Shown piece after piece: positions 25,006 through 34,731 of a stretch of 46,782 nucleotides of DNA. This DNA is from Thermoplasmata archaeon. Lineage in GTDB: Archaea; Thermoplasmatota; Thermoplasmata; Thermoplasmatales; Thermoplasmataceae. The position numbers and the translations under genes are program-made. The notes below the pieces were generated by a model. It saw nothing but the letters and a program-made list of their open reading frames with translations. It was not told the origin of the DNA and made no database searches. Every line of letters begins with the position of its first letter. Position 1 is the stretch's first letter. Location: NCBI GenBank assembly GCA_021803655.1, contig JAJZLK010000040.1, forward strand, positions 1-46,782. Direction: 5' to 3'.

Positions 25006-26265
25006 TCAGGATTGCTTCCTGTTGAATTCCTCTCTCACTCTTCTGGTAAGCTCCGATGATTCGGATATGCTTTTCAGCACCGGTTCAAGGAACCTCAGCT
25101 TAAGATCTTCCGGGACGTTATTCAGCATGTTCCTTGTGAGAGGGTCTATGGCCGGTGAACTGCTGAGAACACTGATCATGGCCTTCTCCTCCTCTTCCTG
25201 TTTCAGTGCAAGCTTGATGTCGAAGGGCATCCAGCACTTACGGCAGTATGAAGCATCCGAAGGATTGAGTTCACTGCACCGGGGGCATGGTTTCGGTCTT
25301 GCGTCCATGTCACTGGCATCCTCCATTGGGTTGATGCCATAAGCCACAAGGACAGCTTCATCCTGGTCTTTCCCTGATATGTGAACATAAGTTCTGGTCT
25401 GCCTTGACCCGAGTATCCATCCCATCTGATTCTCAAGAGGGGCGTTTCCGATCTTCTTGCTGGCCAGTATCGTGGCCCTTGTGTGCCTGAACAGGTGCGG
25501 ATATATGCGTCTCTTTATCTCTGCCCTCCTGGCTGCCTTCCTTATCGCCTACCGCAGGTCGTCATAGATCATGGCCTTTCCCCTTATCGCATCCGAAATG
25601 TTCACGAATACGGGAGCGTCCAGATTATTCCTCTCTGGATGGTTGTCAAGCCATGCCCTCATGTAAGGCACGCTGTCGCCTATGATCCTCACATTGCGGA
25701 ATCCTGTCTTTCCTGTAACCTTCAGCACTGCTCCATAGTTATCGAAGCCAACGTCACGGATCCTGAGGGTTGCAATCTCCCCGATCCTGCATCCTGAATC
25801 ATAGAGCTTCGAAATCAGGGCCCTGTCCCTGGCATTCGTGGCGGAATCAATCATGCGCCTGACCTCATCCTGTGTTATCATTGAATCCGGCTTTATCCGG
25901 CCATTGGGACGCGGATTTATCCTCACGTCCCTGAACAGTTCTTCGAATCTCTCCCTTGGAAGAGTGGACCTGTAAAACTTCTTGAGCATCTTCAGGTATG
26001 TTACAACGGTCCATTCGCTGTATCCATTGGCAAGGTTGCGCCTTATCGTCTTCAGATCTTCCTTCGTCGGGTTAAGGAATGCTTCAGGGATCCATCTTGC
26101 AGCAACCCTGAGCCGCTGGACATAGTTCAGTCGCCTTATCTCGGATATATCCTGAAGTTGCAGATCATCGACAAAATCACTGATCGCCTTCTTTGCAGCC
26201 TCAGGAATTTTCTATTTCGCCAGCATTTCCTTCTCATACGCCAGGGTTGCTTTCAGGAATACCAT
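25006..26265 (-). pseudogene. Tyrosine recombinase (integrase) gene with two in-frame TAG codons
   Basis: One continuous frame of 420 codons from ATG 26265 to 25006, interrupted only by TAG at 26214-26212 (codon 18) and TAG at 25551-25549 (codon 239). Between and after them the protein is well conserved: an N-terminal SAM-like domain (about 19-110), the first catalytic Arg160 in SGCRIGEIATL, the box PHLFRHTRAT after the second TAG, and the nucleophile Tyr in TRTYVHIS. A C-terminal zinc ribbon follows (CPRCSEL and YCRKCWMPFD) with a helical tail, as in Thermoplasmatales integrases. Each TAG is one base change from a Lys, Gln or Glu codon. The gene is adjacent to the candidate att site at 26321-26334. 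Confidence 0.82.
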
Positions 26266-26320
26266 AAACTGATATCACGATGTTAATACTAAGGTGGGGG
26301 ATATGGATTATCGTTTTACC

Positions 26321-26334
26321 TCCCGTTCGAGGCG
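26321..26334 (+). repeat. Candidate att site (distal copy)
   Basis: TCCCGTTCGAGGCG matches the tRNA-Asp 3' end (21750-21763) at 13 of 14 positions, same orientation. It lies 56 bases upstream of the integrase start, the usual place for an att site. See the tRNA copy for the argument. Confidence 0.45.
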
Positions 26335-26412
26335 TCAAATATCTTCGGGGGTGCACCAGATGATCCCCGAAGACTTTCTCTCGCATGACCCAGACGTGTG
26401 TCCGCACCGAAA

Positions 26413-26559
26413 TCACTCAGTGAACGCAAACCTGATCTGCAGGCCGGCAGAAACAAGGAATTCCGAGAGAGTAAGACCATTGGTTTCTGCCTTTTTCTGC
26501 AGCCTCTCTTTCACTTCCGATGTACATCTCAAGGAAATTTTAGCGTCTCTCGCTTTCAC
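26413..26559 (-). CDS. Short ribbon-helix-helix protein
   Basis: 48 residues from a GTG start at 26559. The pattern AKISLRCTSEVKERLQKKA, then GLTLSEFLVSAGL, is a classic strand-helix-helix of MobC/CopG/Arc-type proteins: alternating strand residues, a conserved Lys/Arg-rich first helix and a second helix after an LTLSEF turn. The frame is open a further 25 codons upstream but with no start and a Gly-rich region, so I chose GTG. It precedes the integrase on the same strand and may have regulated it. It lies just outside the candidate att copy. Confidence 0.6.
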   Translation of the reverse strand: MKARDAKISLRCTSEVKERLQKKAETNGLTLSEFLVSAGLQIRFAFTE

Positions 26560-26803
26560 TGAGCCACCCCCATTATCCGGAAAGAATTTTCCGAATGGAA
26601 ACAGCCCACTGCGACGATCCTGGATATTGACGCTCTTTCACAGTTCCTGGTATTCCTTAATCCGTTCAATTCAGATTCCTGTGACATATAATTCATCGAA
26701 CCTCAGATCAAGGGAGAAATATTAACAACCCGGTTCGTAAAAAAAATGTAAAAGTGTCTCATATTACAGGTTCCGCACAAGATACTCAATGAGTGTAGAA
26801 TCC

Positions 26804-27778
26804 TCACTCCTTCTGGACAACGCTATTCCAGGCATACGGAGAATCCCTTGCATCCCGGTATGTTTTCACGCCAAATATTTCCGGGTGCCACTCAGGAAAC
26901 TCCCTTGATGCTTCCGATATGAACCTTATATAATTGTTCACAAAAATGCTGGGAAGAACAACTTCCACAAACATATGTATTCCGTTGTAACCCATGTAAT
27001 AATTCGCCACGAGGGTGTGATCCTCTGCCATTCTCTTTTCTATAAGCCTGAAAAATGGATTCCTTGTCGTTGTCTCATAGAGTTTTCCCGGTATAACTTC
27101 AAGAATTTCCTCATCGATTATTGGTTTCACCGATTCAGGCACATAGTAGATAGATCTGAGATTATCGTCAAGGGACAGGTACTTCCTCACCCTTTCCCAC
27201 GGAAACATCATAGGGTTTCTTTCCATTGTATTCATTGTGCTCGGCACATTCATGCGGTAATGAATCACTGAGAGAGGTATGATCGTCTCCATGAAATCCT
27301 GAGTGTCAAATGAGCTCTTGGAGGGCTCGAGGCTCTCTATCTCCACCTGAACTCCTCTTGAGACGGCCTCGATAACCAACGATGCAAATTTACCGGCATA
27401 TGCGCTATTCATCCTCATTCTCAACTTTATGCTGTTGTTCTCAAGGTATGCCCCGTCAATTGCAACAGACGGAATATCGCACAATATGTTCAGCAATCCG
27501 TTTACATCCGGGTCATTCAGGGTGGAATGGCCGGTCCAGTGGTTGGGGGATTCCTTTCCTTCCATGGCATCCATGAGGATTCTCGCCTCCCTCTTTCCGG
27601 ACAGATTCTCTGGTATCACAAAGAAAATCTGTGCGGGATTAGAGATCACGAAAATGCACGGTACCCTGAAGTGCAATAGTCTGGCGAGCCTGAAGAGGTC
27701 AGAAGACCATGACACTGAAACTGTTGACATCACATCAAGAATGGTTTTGTTCATCCTCTGGAGCATGTCGTTGGACAT
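26804..27778 (-). CDS. Uncharacterised protein, paralogue of the upstream neighbour
   Basis: 324 residues, soluble, no recognised domain. It shares a layout with the 302-residue protein encoded at 27854-28762: a segment with REAR-x3-D-x3-G, WT about 10 residues later, DIPSV-x2-DG-x2-L in the middle, and a following strand-rich segment ending in a VQVEIESLEP-like strand. Start is ATG 27778 or ATG 27766; a TATA-like AATAATATAAA at 27790-27800 fits the second better. The C-terminal third (HMFVEVVLPSIFVNNYIRF) resembles a regulator's sensing domain only by impression. No helix-turn-helix is visible. Function unknown. Confidence 0.6.
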   Translation of the reverse strand: MSNDMLQRMNKTILDVMSTVSVSWSSDLFRLARLLHFRVPCIFVISNPAQIFFVIPENLSGKREARILMDAMEGKESPNHWTGHSTLNDPDVNGLLNILCDIPSVAIDGAYLENNSIKLRMRMNSAYAGKFASLVIEAVSRGVQVEIESLEPSKSSFDTQDFMETIIPLSVIHYRMNVPSTMNTMERNPMMFPWERVRKYLSLDDNLRSIYYVPESVKPIIDEEILEVIPGKLYETTTRNPFFRLIEKRMAEDHTLVANYYMGYNGIHMFVEVVLPSIFVNNYIRFISEASREFPEWHPEIFGVKTYRDARDSPYAWNSVVQKE

Positions 27779-27853
27779 ACCAGTATTGCTTTATATTATT
27801 TTACTGCCGTACTATCGCGGTGGGGGGTTAAAGTGAGAGAGCCATGAAGCGGT

Positions 27854-28762
27854 TTATGTCGTTTCTGGTGAAGGTAAGAACCTGCTGACTGACTGAAGCG
27901 AGATGTCCATGTCACTGAAGCGTTTGGTCGCCTGGTGAATCCTTCTCAGCAACATCTTCTTGAATGAGTCGGGAATGATTATTTCCAGTTCCGTTTCCCC
28001 ATTGAAAATTTTCCTGATCCTGCTAATGGTGCACACCGGAACATTCTCCCCATCGGTCAGCAAGGTTTCCAGAAGTTCGTTGTGCTCCTCAAACTCCAGT
28101 TCCGTGCATTTGATCACTTTATCCCCGTTCGTGATCTGGTCACCTTTCTTGAGATATATTATAGATCTTGACAAAGACGGCAACGAGTGGAACTTTGTCT
28201 CCAGGTAATACGGATAGGCATTTCCCTGTGGTTCTGTGGAGCTGTACTTCAGTTTAACAACAGTGAGGGGAAACTTCTGCGAATACCTGTCCAATAAATT
28301 TGTGAATCCTCCCGTCTTTCCGTAGTATAACAGCTTAACTCTGCGATCCTTTGAGATGATGGAAATAAGGAGGTCTGATACCGCATTCATCCTGCTGGTG
28401 TGAAACCTGAATAACAGAATGTGCGAACCGTCGGCTAGTATCAGCCCATCCAGGACTACCGATGGGATGTCATGTATCTGCCTTACGTATGAAATGCTCG
28501 GAAATCCCCGTGAATCCGCGTAAAAGGTCCACATGCCGTCTTCCCTCCTGCCCTTGAACATGTCGATAAATACCCTCGCTTCACGACTCTCACTGATATC
28601 CGTCGGCAGGAAGTAAGTGAGGGTATCCCTATCTCCCTTCGCCCTGAAAACGCCAAGCAACGGAATGTTGAATTTCCTGGAGAACTCTTCAATGGTGTTG
28701 CCATCGCGCAATTCTATCACGCACTGCATGCTGAGAATTGAGTTGAGTTCGTTGATGAACAT
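27854..28762 (-). CDS. Uncharacterised protein, paralogue of the downstream neighbour
   Basis: 302 residues. It shares SREARVFIDMFKG, WTFYADS and HDIPSVVLDGLILADGSHILLFRF with the next gene, so they arose by duplication and diverged strongly. The last 60 residues (TELEIIIPDSFKKMLLRRI) are predicted strand then helix. A TATA-like AAATAATATA at 28791-28800, within the end of gyrA, predicts a leader of about seven bases. It has its own promoter and is not simply read through from gyrase. No family recognised. Confidence 0.6.
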   Translation of the reverse strand: MFINELNSILSMQCVIELRDGNTIEEFSRKFNIPLLGVFRAKGDRDTLTYFLPTDISESREARVFIDMFKGRREDGMWTFYADSRGFPSISYVRQIHDIPSVVLDGLILADGSHILLFRFHTSRMNAVSDLLISIISKDRRVKLLYYGKTGGFTNLLDRYSQKFPLTVVKLKYSSTEPQGNAYPYYLETKFHSLPSLSRSIIYLKKGDQITNGDKVIKCTELEFEEHNELLETLLTDGENVPVCTISRIRKIFNGETELEIIIPDSFKKMLLRRIHQATKRFSDMDISLQSVSRFLPSPETT

Positions 28763-28798
28763 ATTTAAAACGATCTACAATCGAGTCCTGTATATTAT

Positions 28799-31198
28799 TT
28801 ATGCCACTCCATGAGGAAGCAGTTTTGAAACCTGTATTACCTCGTCATCCGCGTCAATGTTCATCAATCTCACACCTGAAGTCACCCTTGACTGTATATT
28901 TATGTCTCCAGCCTTTATCCGTATGGACTTCTGCCCTCTGGAAACAATGACTATCTCGTCATCATCCCTCACTGGAACACAGGCCGCTATTTGTCCAGTT
29001 CTCTCAGTATGCTTGAATACGAGATTCCCCTTCACTCCTCTCCTGTGCTCCGGGAAGCCGTCGAGTGACGTTCTCTTTCCAATCCCCCTGGTGCTGATCG
29101 ACAGTATCCTCTGATCCTCTTCGATAAGGAATGCCGTTAATACATAGTCCTTCTCACCGAGTTTCATTGCTCGAACCCCCCTGGCACCTCGTCCCATTTC
29201 CCTTACGTGCACGGGAGAGAAGAGAGCCCCTCTTCCTGAGCTGGAAAGAACGAATATCTTACTACTGGCTCTATCCACTTCATCCACCGATACTACCTCA
29301 TCGTCCCCCTGAAGTGTTATTATCCGGAATCCTGATTCCCTCATTCCGAGAAGTTCTGATGAAGCTACCTTCTTGATATATCCCATCCTCGTAACTATCA
29401 TGACAGTGGTACCCTCATTTTCCGGGATCTTCATTATCTGTCTCACGTTTTCAGATTCCGCGAGAGGAAGTATCGCATTTCCCACTACCCCATTTGCCGT
29501 CCTTGATCTCTTTTCGATCTCGTATGCCTTCTTCCTGATCACTCTTCCCCTGTTGGTGAAGAATAACAGGGCATCATGCGACTGGACAGCGACCATCGAC
29601 CTGATCACGTCATCCTTCCAGGCAGTGGCTGCTACTCCTTTTCCACCGCGTTTCTGAGATCTGTACTCCTCAAGCAGGACTCGCTTTAGGAATCCCTGCT
29701 CGCTGAGAATTACGAGGCACTCCTCATTTGGTATCAGTTCCTCGTCAGTCCTTCTCATTACTTCCCGGTAGATGATCTTCGTCCTTCTTTCGTCACCGTA
29801 TTTCTTTATGAGGTCATCCATTTCCTGCTTGAGGATTGTTCTTCTTTCTGTATCGCTCTCCACAATCTTCCTGAGCCGGATGATCTCCTCCTTTATTTTT
29901 GCTATATCGGCTTCAAGTTTTTCCCTTTCAAGTGAAGTAAGCCTCTGGAGACGGATGTCGAGGACTGCGTTTGCCTGTTCCTCCGTGATTTCCAGCAAAT
30001 TCATCAGGGCGGATCTGGCGGAATCCGTGTCCTTTGCCTTTCGTATTGCCTTAATTACCTCATCTATATTCGATATGGCCTTGTGTATCCCGGTCAGGGT
30101 ATGCTCCTTCTTCAGGTTGCTGTCAAGATCATACTGTGATCTTTTCAGTATCACTGAGAGCCTGTGGTCTATGAAACTCTTTATGAGGCCCTTGAGGCCA
30201 AGGGTAACTGGCTTGTTATCGATAAGAACGAGATTGATGATCCCGATGGTGGTCTCCAGCTCAGTATGCTGCAGCAACTGGTTAACGATCAGCGGCTTGG
30301 CAGATTCGTCCCTGATCTTCAGTACAATTCGTATGCCTGTTCTGTCACTCTCATCCCTGATGTCTGTTATTCCGGCAATGATTTCATCCCGGACAAGAGC
30401 CGCGATCTTCTCGACCAGCGATGACTTGTTCACGCCGTATGGGATGCTCGTGATTATGATTCTCTTCTCGGTATCCGTGTCAAGGTCTGCTATAGCAGTT
30501 ATCTTCCCGCGTCCGGTTTCATAGGCCTCCAGGAGACCGTCCGTGTAGAACACACTGGCCCCGCCAGGAAAATCCGGGCCCTGAACGAATTTCATCAGGT
30601 CCTTGAGAGTGCAGTCCGGGTTGTCAACCTGGAACTTTATAGCTTGGCACACCTCCGCTAGATTGTGAGGAACAAGGTTAGTGGCCATTCCAACTGCGAT
30701 GCCCGACGAACCGTTGAGCAGCAGTTGCGGAACCTTTGAAGGAAAATACTCCGGTTCTGACAGTGAACCGTCAAAGTTTAGCCTTGAAGGTACAGTATTC
30801 TTGTCTATGTCTTCCAGGATTTCACCGGAGATTTCACTCAGTCTTGCCTCAGTGTATCTCATCGCTGCCGGCTCATCGCCATCTATGGAACCGAAATTTC
30901 CCTGCCCGTCAACCAGCGGGTACCTGAGGGAGAAGGGCTGGGCCATCCTTGCCATTGCGTCGTAGATTGCAGTGTCCCCATGGGGGTGGTATTTTCCCAT
31001 GGTCTCTCCGACGATCCTTGCAGATTTCTTGTAGGGCTTGTTGTGCGACAGCGACAGTTCGTTCATTGCGTAGATAATTCTTCTCTGAACTGGTTTCATA
31101 CCGTCTCTGGCGTCCGGGATCGCCCTGTTCACGATCACGCTCATTGCGTATTCGAGGTACGATTTCCTGATCTCTTCTTCAATTGATTTTTTCTGCAT
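28799..31198 (-). CDS. gyrA: DNA gyrase subunit A
   Basis: 799 residues, full length. The catalytic Tyr115 is in [11 protein letters not shown]; the DNA-gate motif [10 protein letters not shown] is at 71-80, with Thr76 and Asp80 at the two main quinolone-resistance positions. The C-terminal wrapping domain has the GyrA box QKRGGKG and six blade-like repeats (for example [12 protein letters not shown]). Type II topoisomerase that adds negative supercoils with GyrB. Bacterial-type gyrase occurs in Thermoplasmatales and some euryarchaea through transfer. It starts 10 bases after the gyrB stop, so it is cotranscribed. Confidence 0.97.
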   Translation of the reverse strand: MQKKSIEEEIRKSYLEYAMSVIVNRAIPDARDGMKPVQRRIIYAMNELSLSHNKPYKKSARIVGETMGKYHPHGDTAIYDAMARMAQPFSLRYPLVDGQGNFGSIDGDEPAAMRYTEARLSEISGEILEDIDKNTVPSRLNFDGSLSEPEYFPSKVPQLLLNGSSGIAVGMATNLVPHNLAEVCQAIKFQVDNPDCTLKDLMKFVQGPDFPGGASVFYTDGLLEAYETGRGKITAIADLDTDTEKRIIITSIPYGVNKSSLVEKIAALVRDEIIAGITDIRDESDRTGIRIVLKIRDESAKPLIVNQLLQHTELETTIGIINLVLIDNKPVTLGLKGLIKSFIDHRLSVILKRSQYDLDSNLKKEHTLTGIHKAISNIDEVIKAIRKAKDTDSARSALMNLLEITEEQANAVLDIRLQRLTSLEREKLEADIAKIKEEIIRLRKIVESDTERRTILKQEMDDLIKKYGDERRTKIIYREVMRRTDEELIPNEECLVILSEQGFLKRVLLEEYRSQKRGGKGVAATAWKDDVIRSMVAVQSHDALLFFTNRGRVIRKKAYEIEKRSRTANGVVGNAILPLAESENVRQIMKIPENEGTTVMIVTRMGYIKKVASSELLGMRESGFRIITLQGDDEVVSVDEVDRASSKIFVLSSSGRGALFSPVHVREMGRGARGVRAMKLGEKDYVLTAFLIEEDQRILSISTRGIGKRTSLDGFPEHRRGVKGNLVFKHTERTGQIAACVPVRDDDEIVIVSRGQKSIRIKAGDINIQSRVTSGVRLMNIDADDEVIQVSKLLPHGVA

Positions 31199-31208
31199 TT
31201 AGCCAGCC

Positions 31209-33143
31209 TCACAGGTCAATGTTAATTGACTCTCCCGCATTTTCCTCTATGAATTGTCTTCTTGGTTCCACCCGATCGCCCATAAGTATCGAGAATAAAC
31301 GTTCCGCCTCGGCCGCGTCATCGATTGAGACCTCGACCAGCTTCCTCGTTTCCGGGTTCATTGTGGTATCCCAGAGTTGTACGGGATTCATTTCTCCAAG
31401 TCCCTTGAATCTCTGGACAACTGCCTTCTCTCCAAGTTCCTTGACTGCCCTGTCTTTTTCGCTTTCTGAATAGACGTACCTGACCTTGTCTCCCTTCTGT
31501 ACCCTGAAGAAAGGAGGTTGGGCAAAGAACATGTTACCGTTGGTTATGAGTTCCTTCGCGTATCTGTAGAAGAATGTGAGGAGGAGCGTTCGAATATGGG
31601 CACCGTCCTCATCCGCATCGGTCATTATTACGATCTTTCCGTACCTTATCTTCGAAAGATCAAGATTCTCTTTTACATTGGTACCAATTGCCGTTATGAG
31701 GTTCCTGATCTCCTGGTTCGACAGTGACTTAAGGTCGTTTGCCTTTTCCACGTTGAGAATCTTTCCCCTCAGCGGAAGAATTGCCTGGAAACTCCTGTTC
31801 CTTGCCTGCTTTGCAGTGCCTCCGGCGGAATTTCCCTCAACTATGAACAGTTCTGTCTCTGCAGGGTTGCTGGATGAACAGTCGGCCAGTTTCCCTGGAA
31901 GCCCGGATGAATCGAGGGCAGATTTCCTCCGTATCAGGTCGCGCGCCTTCCTGGAAGCCTCCCTAGCCTCCGCGGCAGCAACTACTCTCTTTATTATCTG
32001 ATCGGCTACATTTGGAAACGACTCAAGGAATGCCTTCATATACGATTCTGTGACAGACTGGACGGCTCCTCTTGCCATGCTGTTTCCGAGTTTTCCCTTG
32101 GTCTGTCCTTCAAACTGCGGATCGTGCATCTTTACGTGCAGAACCGCGACAAGACCCTCCCTCACATCTTCTCCGGAAATTGATTCTACTCTCTTGTCCA
32201 GTTCTTTTGATCTAGCGTAATCCTGGATGGCCCGGGAGAGACCTATCCTGAACCCTGAAACGTGTGTTCCTCCGTCAATAGTGCTTATGTTGTTCACATA
32301 GCTCTGCATGACCTCTGAGGTGGACGTTGTATACTGGAGCGAGAATTCCACCAGCATGTCTTGTGCCTCTCCCTTGTGGTATATCGGCTCCTTCATTACG
32401 TGCGAAAACCCTTCCCCGAGATATTTGACAAATTCAACCATCCCTCCATCATAATGGAGCGTTTCCTGCTTCCCGTCTATTTCACTTTCCATCTGTATGG
32501 TTATCTGAGGGTTCAGGAAAGCAAGTTCCCTCATCCTTGCAAGGATAGTCCTGTAATTAATGGTGGTGTCCGGAAATATCTCCGGATCCGGCTTGAATCT
32601 GATTATCAGGCCGTGTGAAGGTTCCAGCCTGATCTTGAGCCCGTTCAGGTCAGCAGACTCTGGAAGCGATTCGGATGATATTTTCATCAGGGAAGATGCG
32701 GGAAGCCCCTTCCGGAATATCTCATAATGAAGCGAATCACCCTTCTTCACTACCGCCTGGAGTTCCTCCGAGAGCGCGTTTACCACGTGTACTCCGACGC
32801 CGTGAAGACCGCCGGTAATCTTGTAGACCTTCTTGTCAAACTTGGCTCCGCTGTGCAGTTCTGTAAGGACAATCTCCAGTCCCGGCCTGTTATACTTTGG
32901 ATGGATGTCTGTAGGTATTCCCCTTCCGTTGTCCTCTATGGTTATGTAACCGCTCTTCTCTATCAGGACAGAAACGTTAGAACAGTAACCTGCGACCGAT
33001 TCGTCAATACTGTTGTCAACAACTTCGTAAACTAAGTGGTGAAGTCCCCTTTCATCGGTAGAACCGATATACATTCCTGGAACTTTCCTGACTGCCTTGA
33101 GTCCCTCCATTATCTGAATCTGGGAAGCGTTGTAATCCTCCAT
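31209..33143 (-). CDS. gyrB: DNA gyrase subunit B
   Basis: 644 residues. The GHKL ATPase has EVVDNSIDE (catalytic Glu), DNGRGIP, and GGLHGVGVHVVNALS. The transducer region is followed by the TOPRIM domain with EGNSAGGTAKQARNR and TDADEDGAHIRTLLL, and a C-terminal end MGDRVEPRRQFIEENAG. It lacks the long insert found in Gram-negative GyrB, so it matches the short type. It provides the ATP-driven gate with GyrA. A TATA-like TTATTAGATAATT at 33177-33189 on the minus strand could drive the gyrB-gyrA operon with a short leader. Confidence 0.97.
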   Translation of the reverse strand: MEDYNASQIQIMEGLKAVRKVPGMYIGSTDERGLHHLVYEVVDNSIDESVAGYCSNVSVLIEKSGYITIEDNGRGIPTDIHPKYNRPGLEIVLTELHSGAKFDKKVYKITGGLHGVGVHVVNALSEELQAVVKKGDSLHYEIFRKGLPASSLMKISSESLPESADLNGLKIRLEPSHGLIIRFKPDPEIFPDTTINYRTILARMRELAFLNPQITIQMESEIDGKQETLHYDGGMVEFVKYLGEGFSHVMKEPIYHKGEAQDMLVEFSLQYTTSTSEVMQSYVNNISTIDGGTHVSGFRIGLSRAIQDYARSKELDKRVESISGEDVREGLVAVLHVKMHDPQFEGQTKGKLGNSMARGAVQSVTESYMKAFLESFPNVADQIIKRVVAAAEAREASRKARDLIRRKSALDSSGLPGKLADCSSSNPAETELFIVEGNSAGGTAKQARNRSFQAILPLRGKILNVEKANDLKSLSNQEIRNLITAIGTNVKENLDLSKIRYGKIVIMTDADEDGAHIRTLLLTFFYRYAKELITNGNMFFAQPPFFRVQKGDKVRYVYSESEKDRAVKELGEKAVVQRFKGLGEMNPVQLWDTTMNPETRKLVEVSIDDAAEAERLFSILMGDRVEPRRQFIEENAGESINIDL

Positions 33144-33198
33144 TTTAACCCTGTACCTAACCTAAGACTGTATGCAAATTATCTAATAAGGTTCTTCA

Positions 33199-33447
33199 TT
33201 AATTGTGCTGTTTTCTGAGGTGAAGGGAAATTTCGACGCCGTCAGTCTGCATTTCTACAAGCTTCAGTTTCATGACTCCACTCATGGACTCAAAGAAGGC
33301 TTTGTCATATGGAAATTTCTCTTTCAGAAGGAGCACCGTCGCGTCCTGTCCCTGATCCAGCTGGATAGAGAGGCCCTTCAGCACGCTCCTCAGATAATTG
33401 AAAGGATCGCCACCGCAGGAAATATTTCTGTGATCCTCTGTTATCAC
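33199..33447 (-). CDS. Small hypothetical protein upstream of gyrB
   Basis: 82 residues from GTG 33447. The start is supported by a weak TATA (CCTTTAACC, near 33468-33476) 25 bases away. Sequence such as DPFNYLRSVLKGLSIQLDQGQDATVLL and YDKAFFESMSGVMKLKLVEMQ (given in part) suggests an alternating alpha-beta fold like small TusA-type proteins, but there is no conserved Cys in the right place, so I do not assign a function. It is 55 bases from gyrB, on the same strand. Confidence 0.5.
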   Translation of the reverse strand: MITEDHRNISCGGDPFNYLRSVLKGLSIQLDQGQDATVLLLKEKFPYDKAFFESMSGVMKLKLVEMQTDGVEISLHLRKQHN

Positions 33448-33523
33448 AGACGAACATTGAGTACGGGTTAAAGGGATTTTCGGGAAAATATTGTTCGGTT
33501 ACTCCAGATTTCAGAGAAATGAC

Positions 33524-33537
33524 ATTATTATATCTTA
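33524..33537 (+). promoter_or_regulatory. TATA box for the DUF1059-like gene
   Basis: ATTATTATATCTTA is centred about 29 bases before the ATG at 33560, predicting transcription start within a few bases of it. Confidence 0.6.
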
Positions 33538-33559
33538 AGTTGATAGTGGGACGATCAGT

Positions 33560-33739
33560 ATGGCATACACGTTCAAATGCAAGGATATCGGATACGACTG
33601 CAGTTTCGAGTTTAAGGCCCAGTTGAAGAAGGACCTACTGCCGAGGATAAGGATCCATACGAAATACGCTCACAATATTTTTGAGATGTCCCCTGAAATG
33701 CAGAAAAAGGTTGAGGACGCCAGCAAAGAAGAGAAATAG
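33560..33739 (+). CDS. Small DUF1059-like protein
   Basis: 59 residues. MAYTFKCKDIGYDCSFEFKA followed by a Lys-rich part, RIRIHTKYAHNIFEMSPE and a charged end match the small DUF1059 family as I recall it (two Cys near the start, a His-x-x-x-x-His-like spacing near 33-38). Function in that family is unknown; a metal-binding role is plausible from Cys7, Cys14 and the two His. Too short for many gene finders. The Nog1-like gene starts 32 bases after it, possibly on the same transcript. Confidence 0.75.
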   Translation: MAYTFKCKDIGYDCSFEFKAQLKKDLLPRIRIHTKYAHNIFEMSPEMQKKVEDASKEEK

Positions 33740-33771
33740 AAAGGTAAATAGCAGGCCGGGGATGGGGAGAC

Positions 33772-34731
33772 GTGTTCAACAATATTCCGACGGTACTCAC
33801 TCCGAAGGAGATAATAGACAAATGCTTCTCAAAAGCATCGAAAATAGAGTTGCCGGAGGAAAGAAACTGGTTAATGCAGGTCAAGACCCAGTGCATAGAC
33901 AAGGTTTCGACCGTTGAGAGCATAGCCGTATCCCACCTGAAAAAACTCGTTAAGAAGTTTCCGTCCACTGATCATCTTCATCCTTTCTACCTTGACATGC
34001 TTGACATGGCCTTTGATGTCGACGCCTACAAGATGAGCTTGGGGAAGGTCCAGTGGTCATACCGCAAGATTGTGGAACTTGCGGGGAAAGCCATCAAGAA
34101 CCTGAAGAGCAAGGATGACGCGTCCAAGATGAATGCCGTAGTGAGGCAATTCTATGGCAGGTTTGTCTCCATAATTGAGGATCTGTCCGAGGAGCTAGAC
34201 CTGCTCTCAAAGTGCAGGGATCACATGAAGAGGATTCCGGAAATTAATGCCGATATTCCAACGTTCCTTATCGCGGGTATGCCGAATGTCGGGAAGAGTT
34301 CCCTGGTCACTGCCCTCTCCACTGCCAGGCCAAGAGTTGCAGCGTTTCCTTTCACCACGCAGAACATCAGCATAGGTTATCTCATGCTGGGACTCCAGCG
34401 CATTCAGATAATAGATACGCCGGGAGTGCTGGACAGGCCCATGCTTGAGAGGAACGAGATGGAAAGAAAAGCCATTTCAGCCCTTAACAGGATTGATGGC
34501 AAGATCATTTTCCTGTTCGATCATACCGGTACTTCAGGCTATTCTGATGAGAGCCAGGAAGCACTCTATAATGAAGTCGTAAAGGAAACCGGAAAATTTG
34601 TCATAAGGGTACAGACCAAGATTGATATGGACACGGGGAAGAGAGAGGAACTCGCCATCTCGACGATGACCGGCGATGGACTGGATCGGTTGAAGGAAGA
34701 GATGCAATCTACCATAGGAATAGATGCATGA
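33772..34731 (+). CDS. Nog1-like GTP-binding protein (Obg/HflX superfamily)
   Basis: 319 residues. The G domain shows G1 GMPNVGKSS (169-177), G2-like TTQN, G3 DTPG, and G4 as TKID in place of the usual NKxD. The N-terminal 165 residues are a helical domain (YRKIVELAGKAIKN) typical of archaeal and eukaryotic Nog1, which acts in large-subunit ribosome assembly. The usual eukaryotic C-terminal extension is missing. Start is GTG 33772, with AAGGTAAATA 26 bases before it. The stop overlaps the gltX start as ATGA. Confidence 0.88.
   Translation: MFNNIPTVLTPKEIIDKCFSKASKIELPEERNWLMQVKTQCIDKVSTVESIAVSHLKKLVKKFPSTDHLHPFYLDMLDMAFDVDAYKMSLGKVQWSYRKIVELAGKAIKNLKSKDDASKMNAVVRQFYGRFVSIIEDLSEELDLLSKCRDHMKRIPEINADIPTFLIAGMPNVGKSSLVTALSTARPRVAAFPFTTQNISIGYLMLGLQRIQIIDTPGVLDRPMLERNEMERKAISALNRIDGKIIFLFDHTGTSGYSDESQEALYNEVVKETGKFVIRVQTKIDMDTGKREELAISTMTGDGLDRLKEEMQSTIGIDA

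Noticed and set aside
25549-25551. Pyrrolysine or other TAG recoding in the integrase
   Set aside because: TAG ends dnaK, dnaJ, the stress-protein gene and others here, and no pyl gene or suppressor tRNA is in the window. I keep only the double-amber observation.
26294-26725. 143-residue plus-strand frame opposite the short ribbon-helix-helix gene
   Set aside because: The opposite strand has a clear ribbon-helix-helix pattern, and this frame's product is Ser/Arg-rich and irregular.
29772-30524. 250-residue open frame on the plus strand opposite gyrA
   Set aside because: It is antisense to a highly conserved gyrA region. The product is Ser/Phe/Leu-rich with no motif, as expected for a shadow frame.
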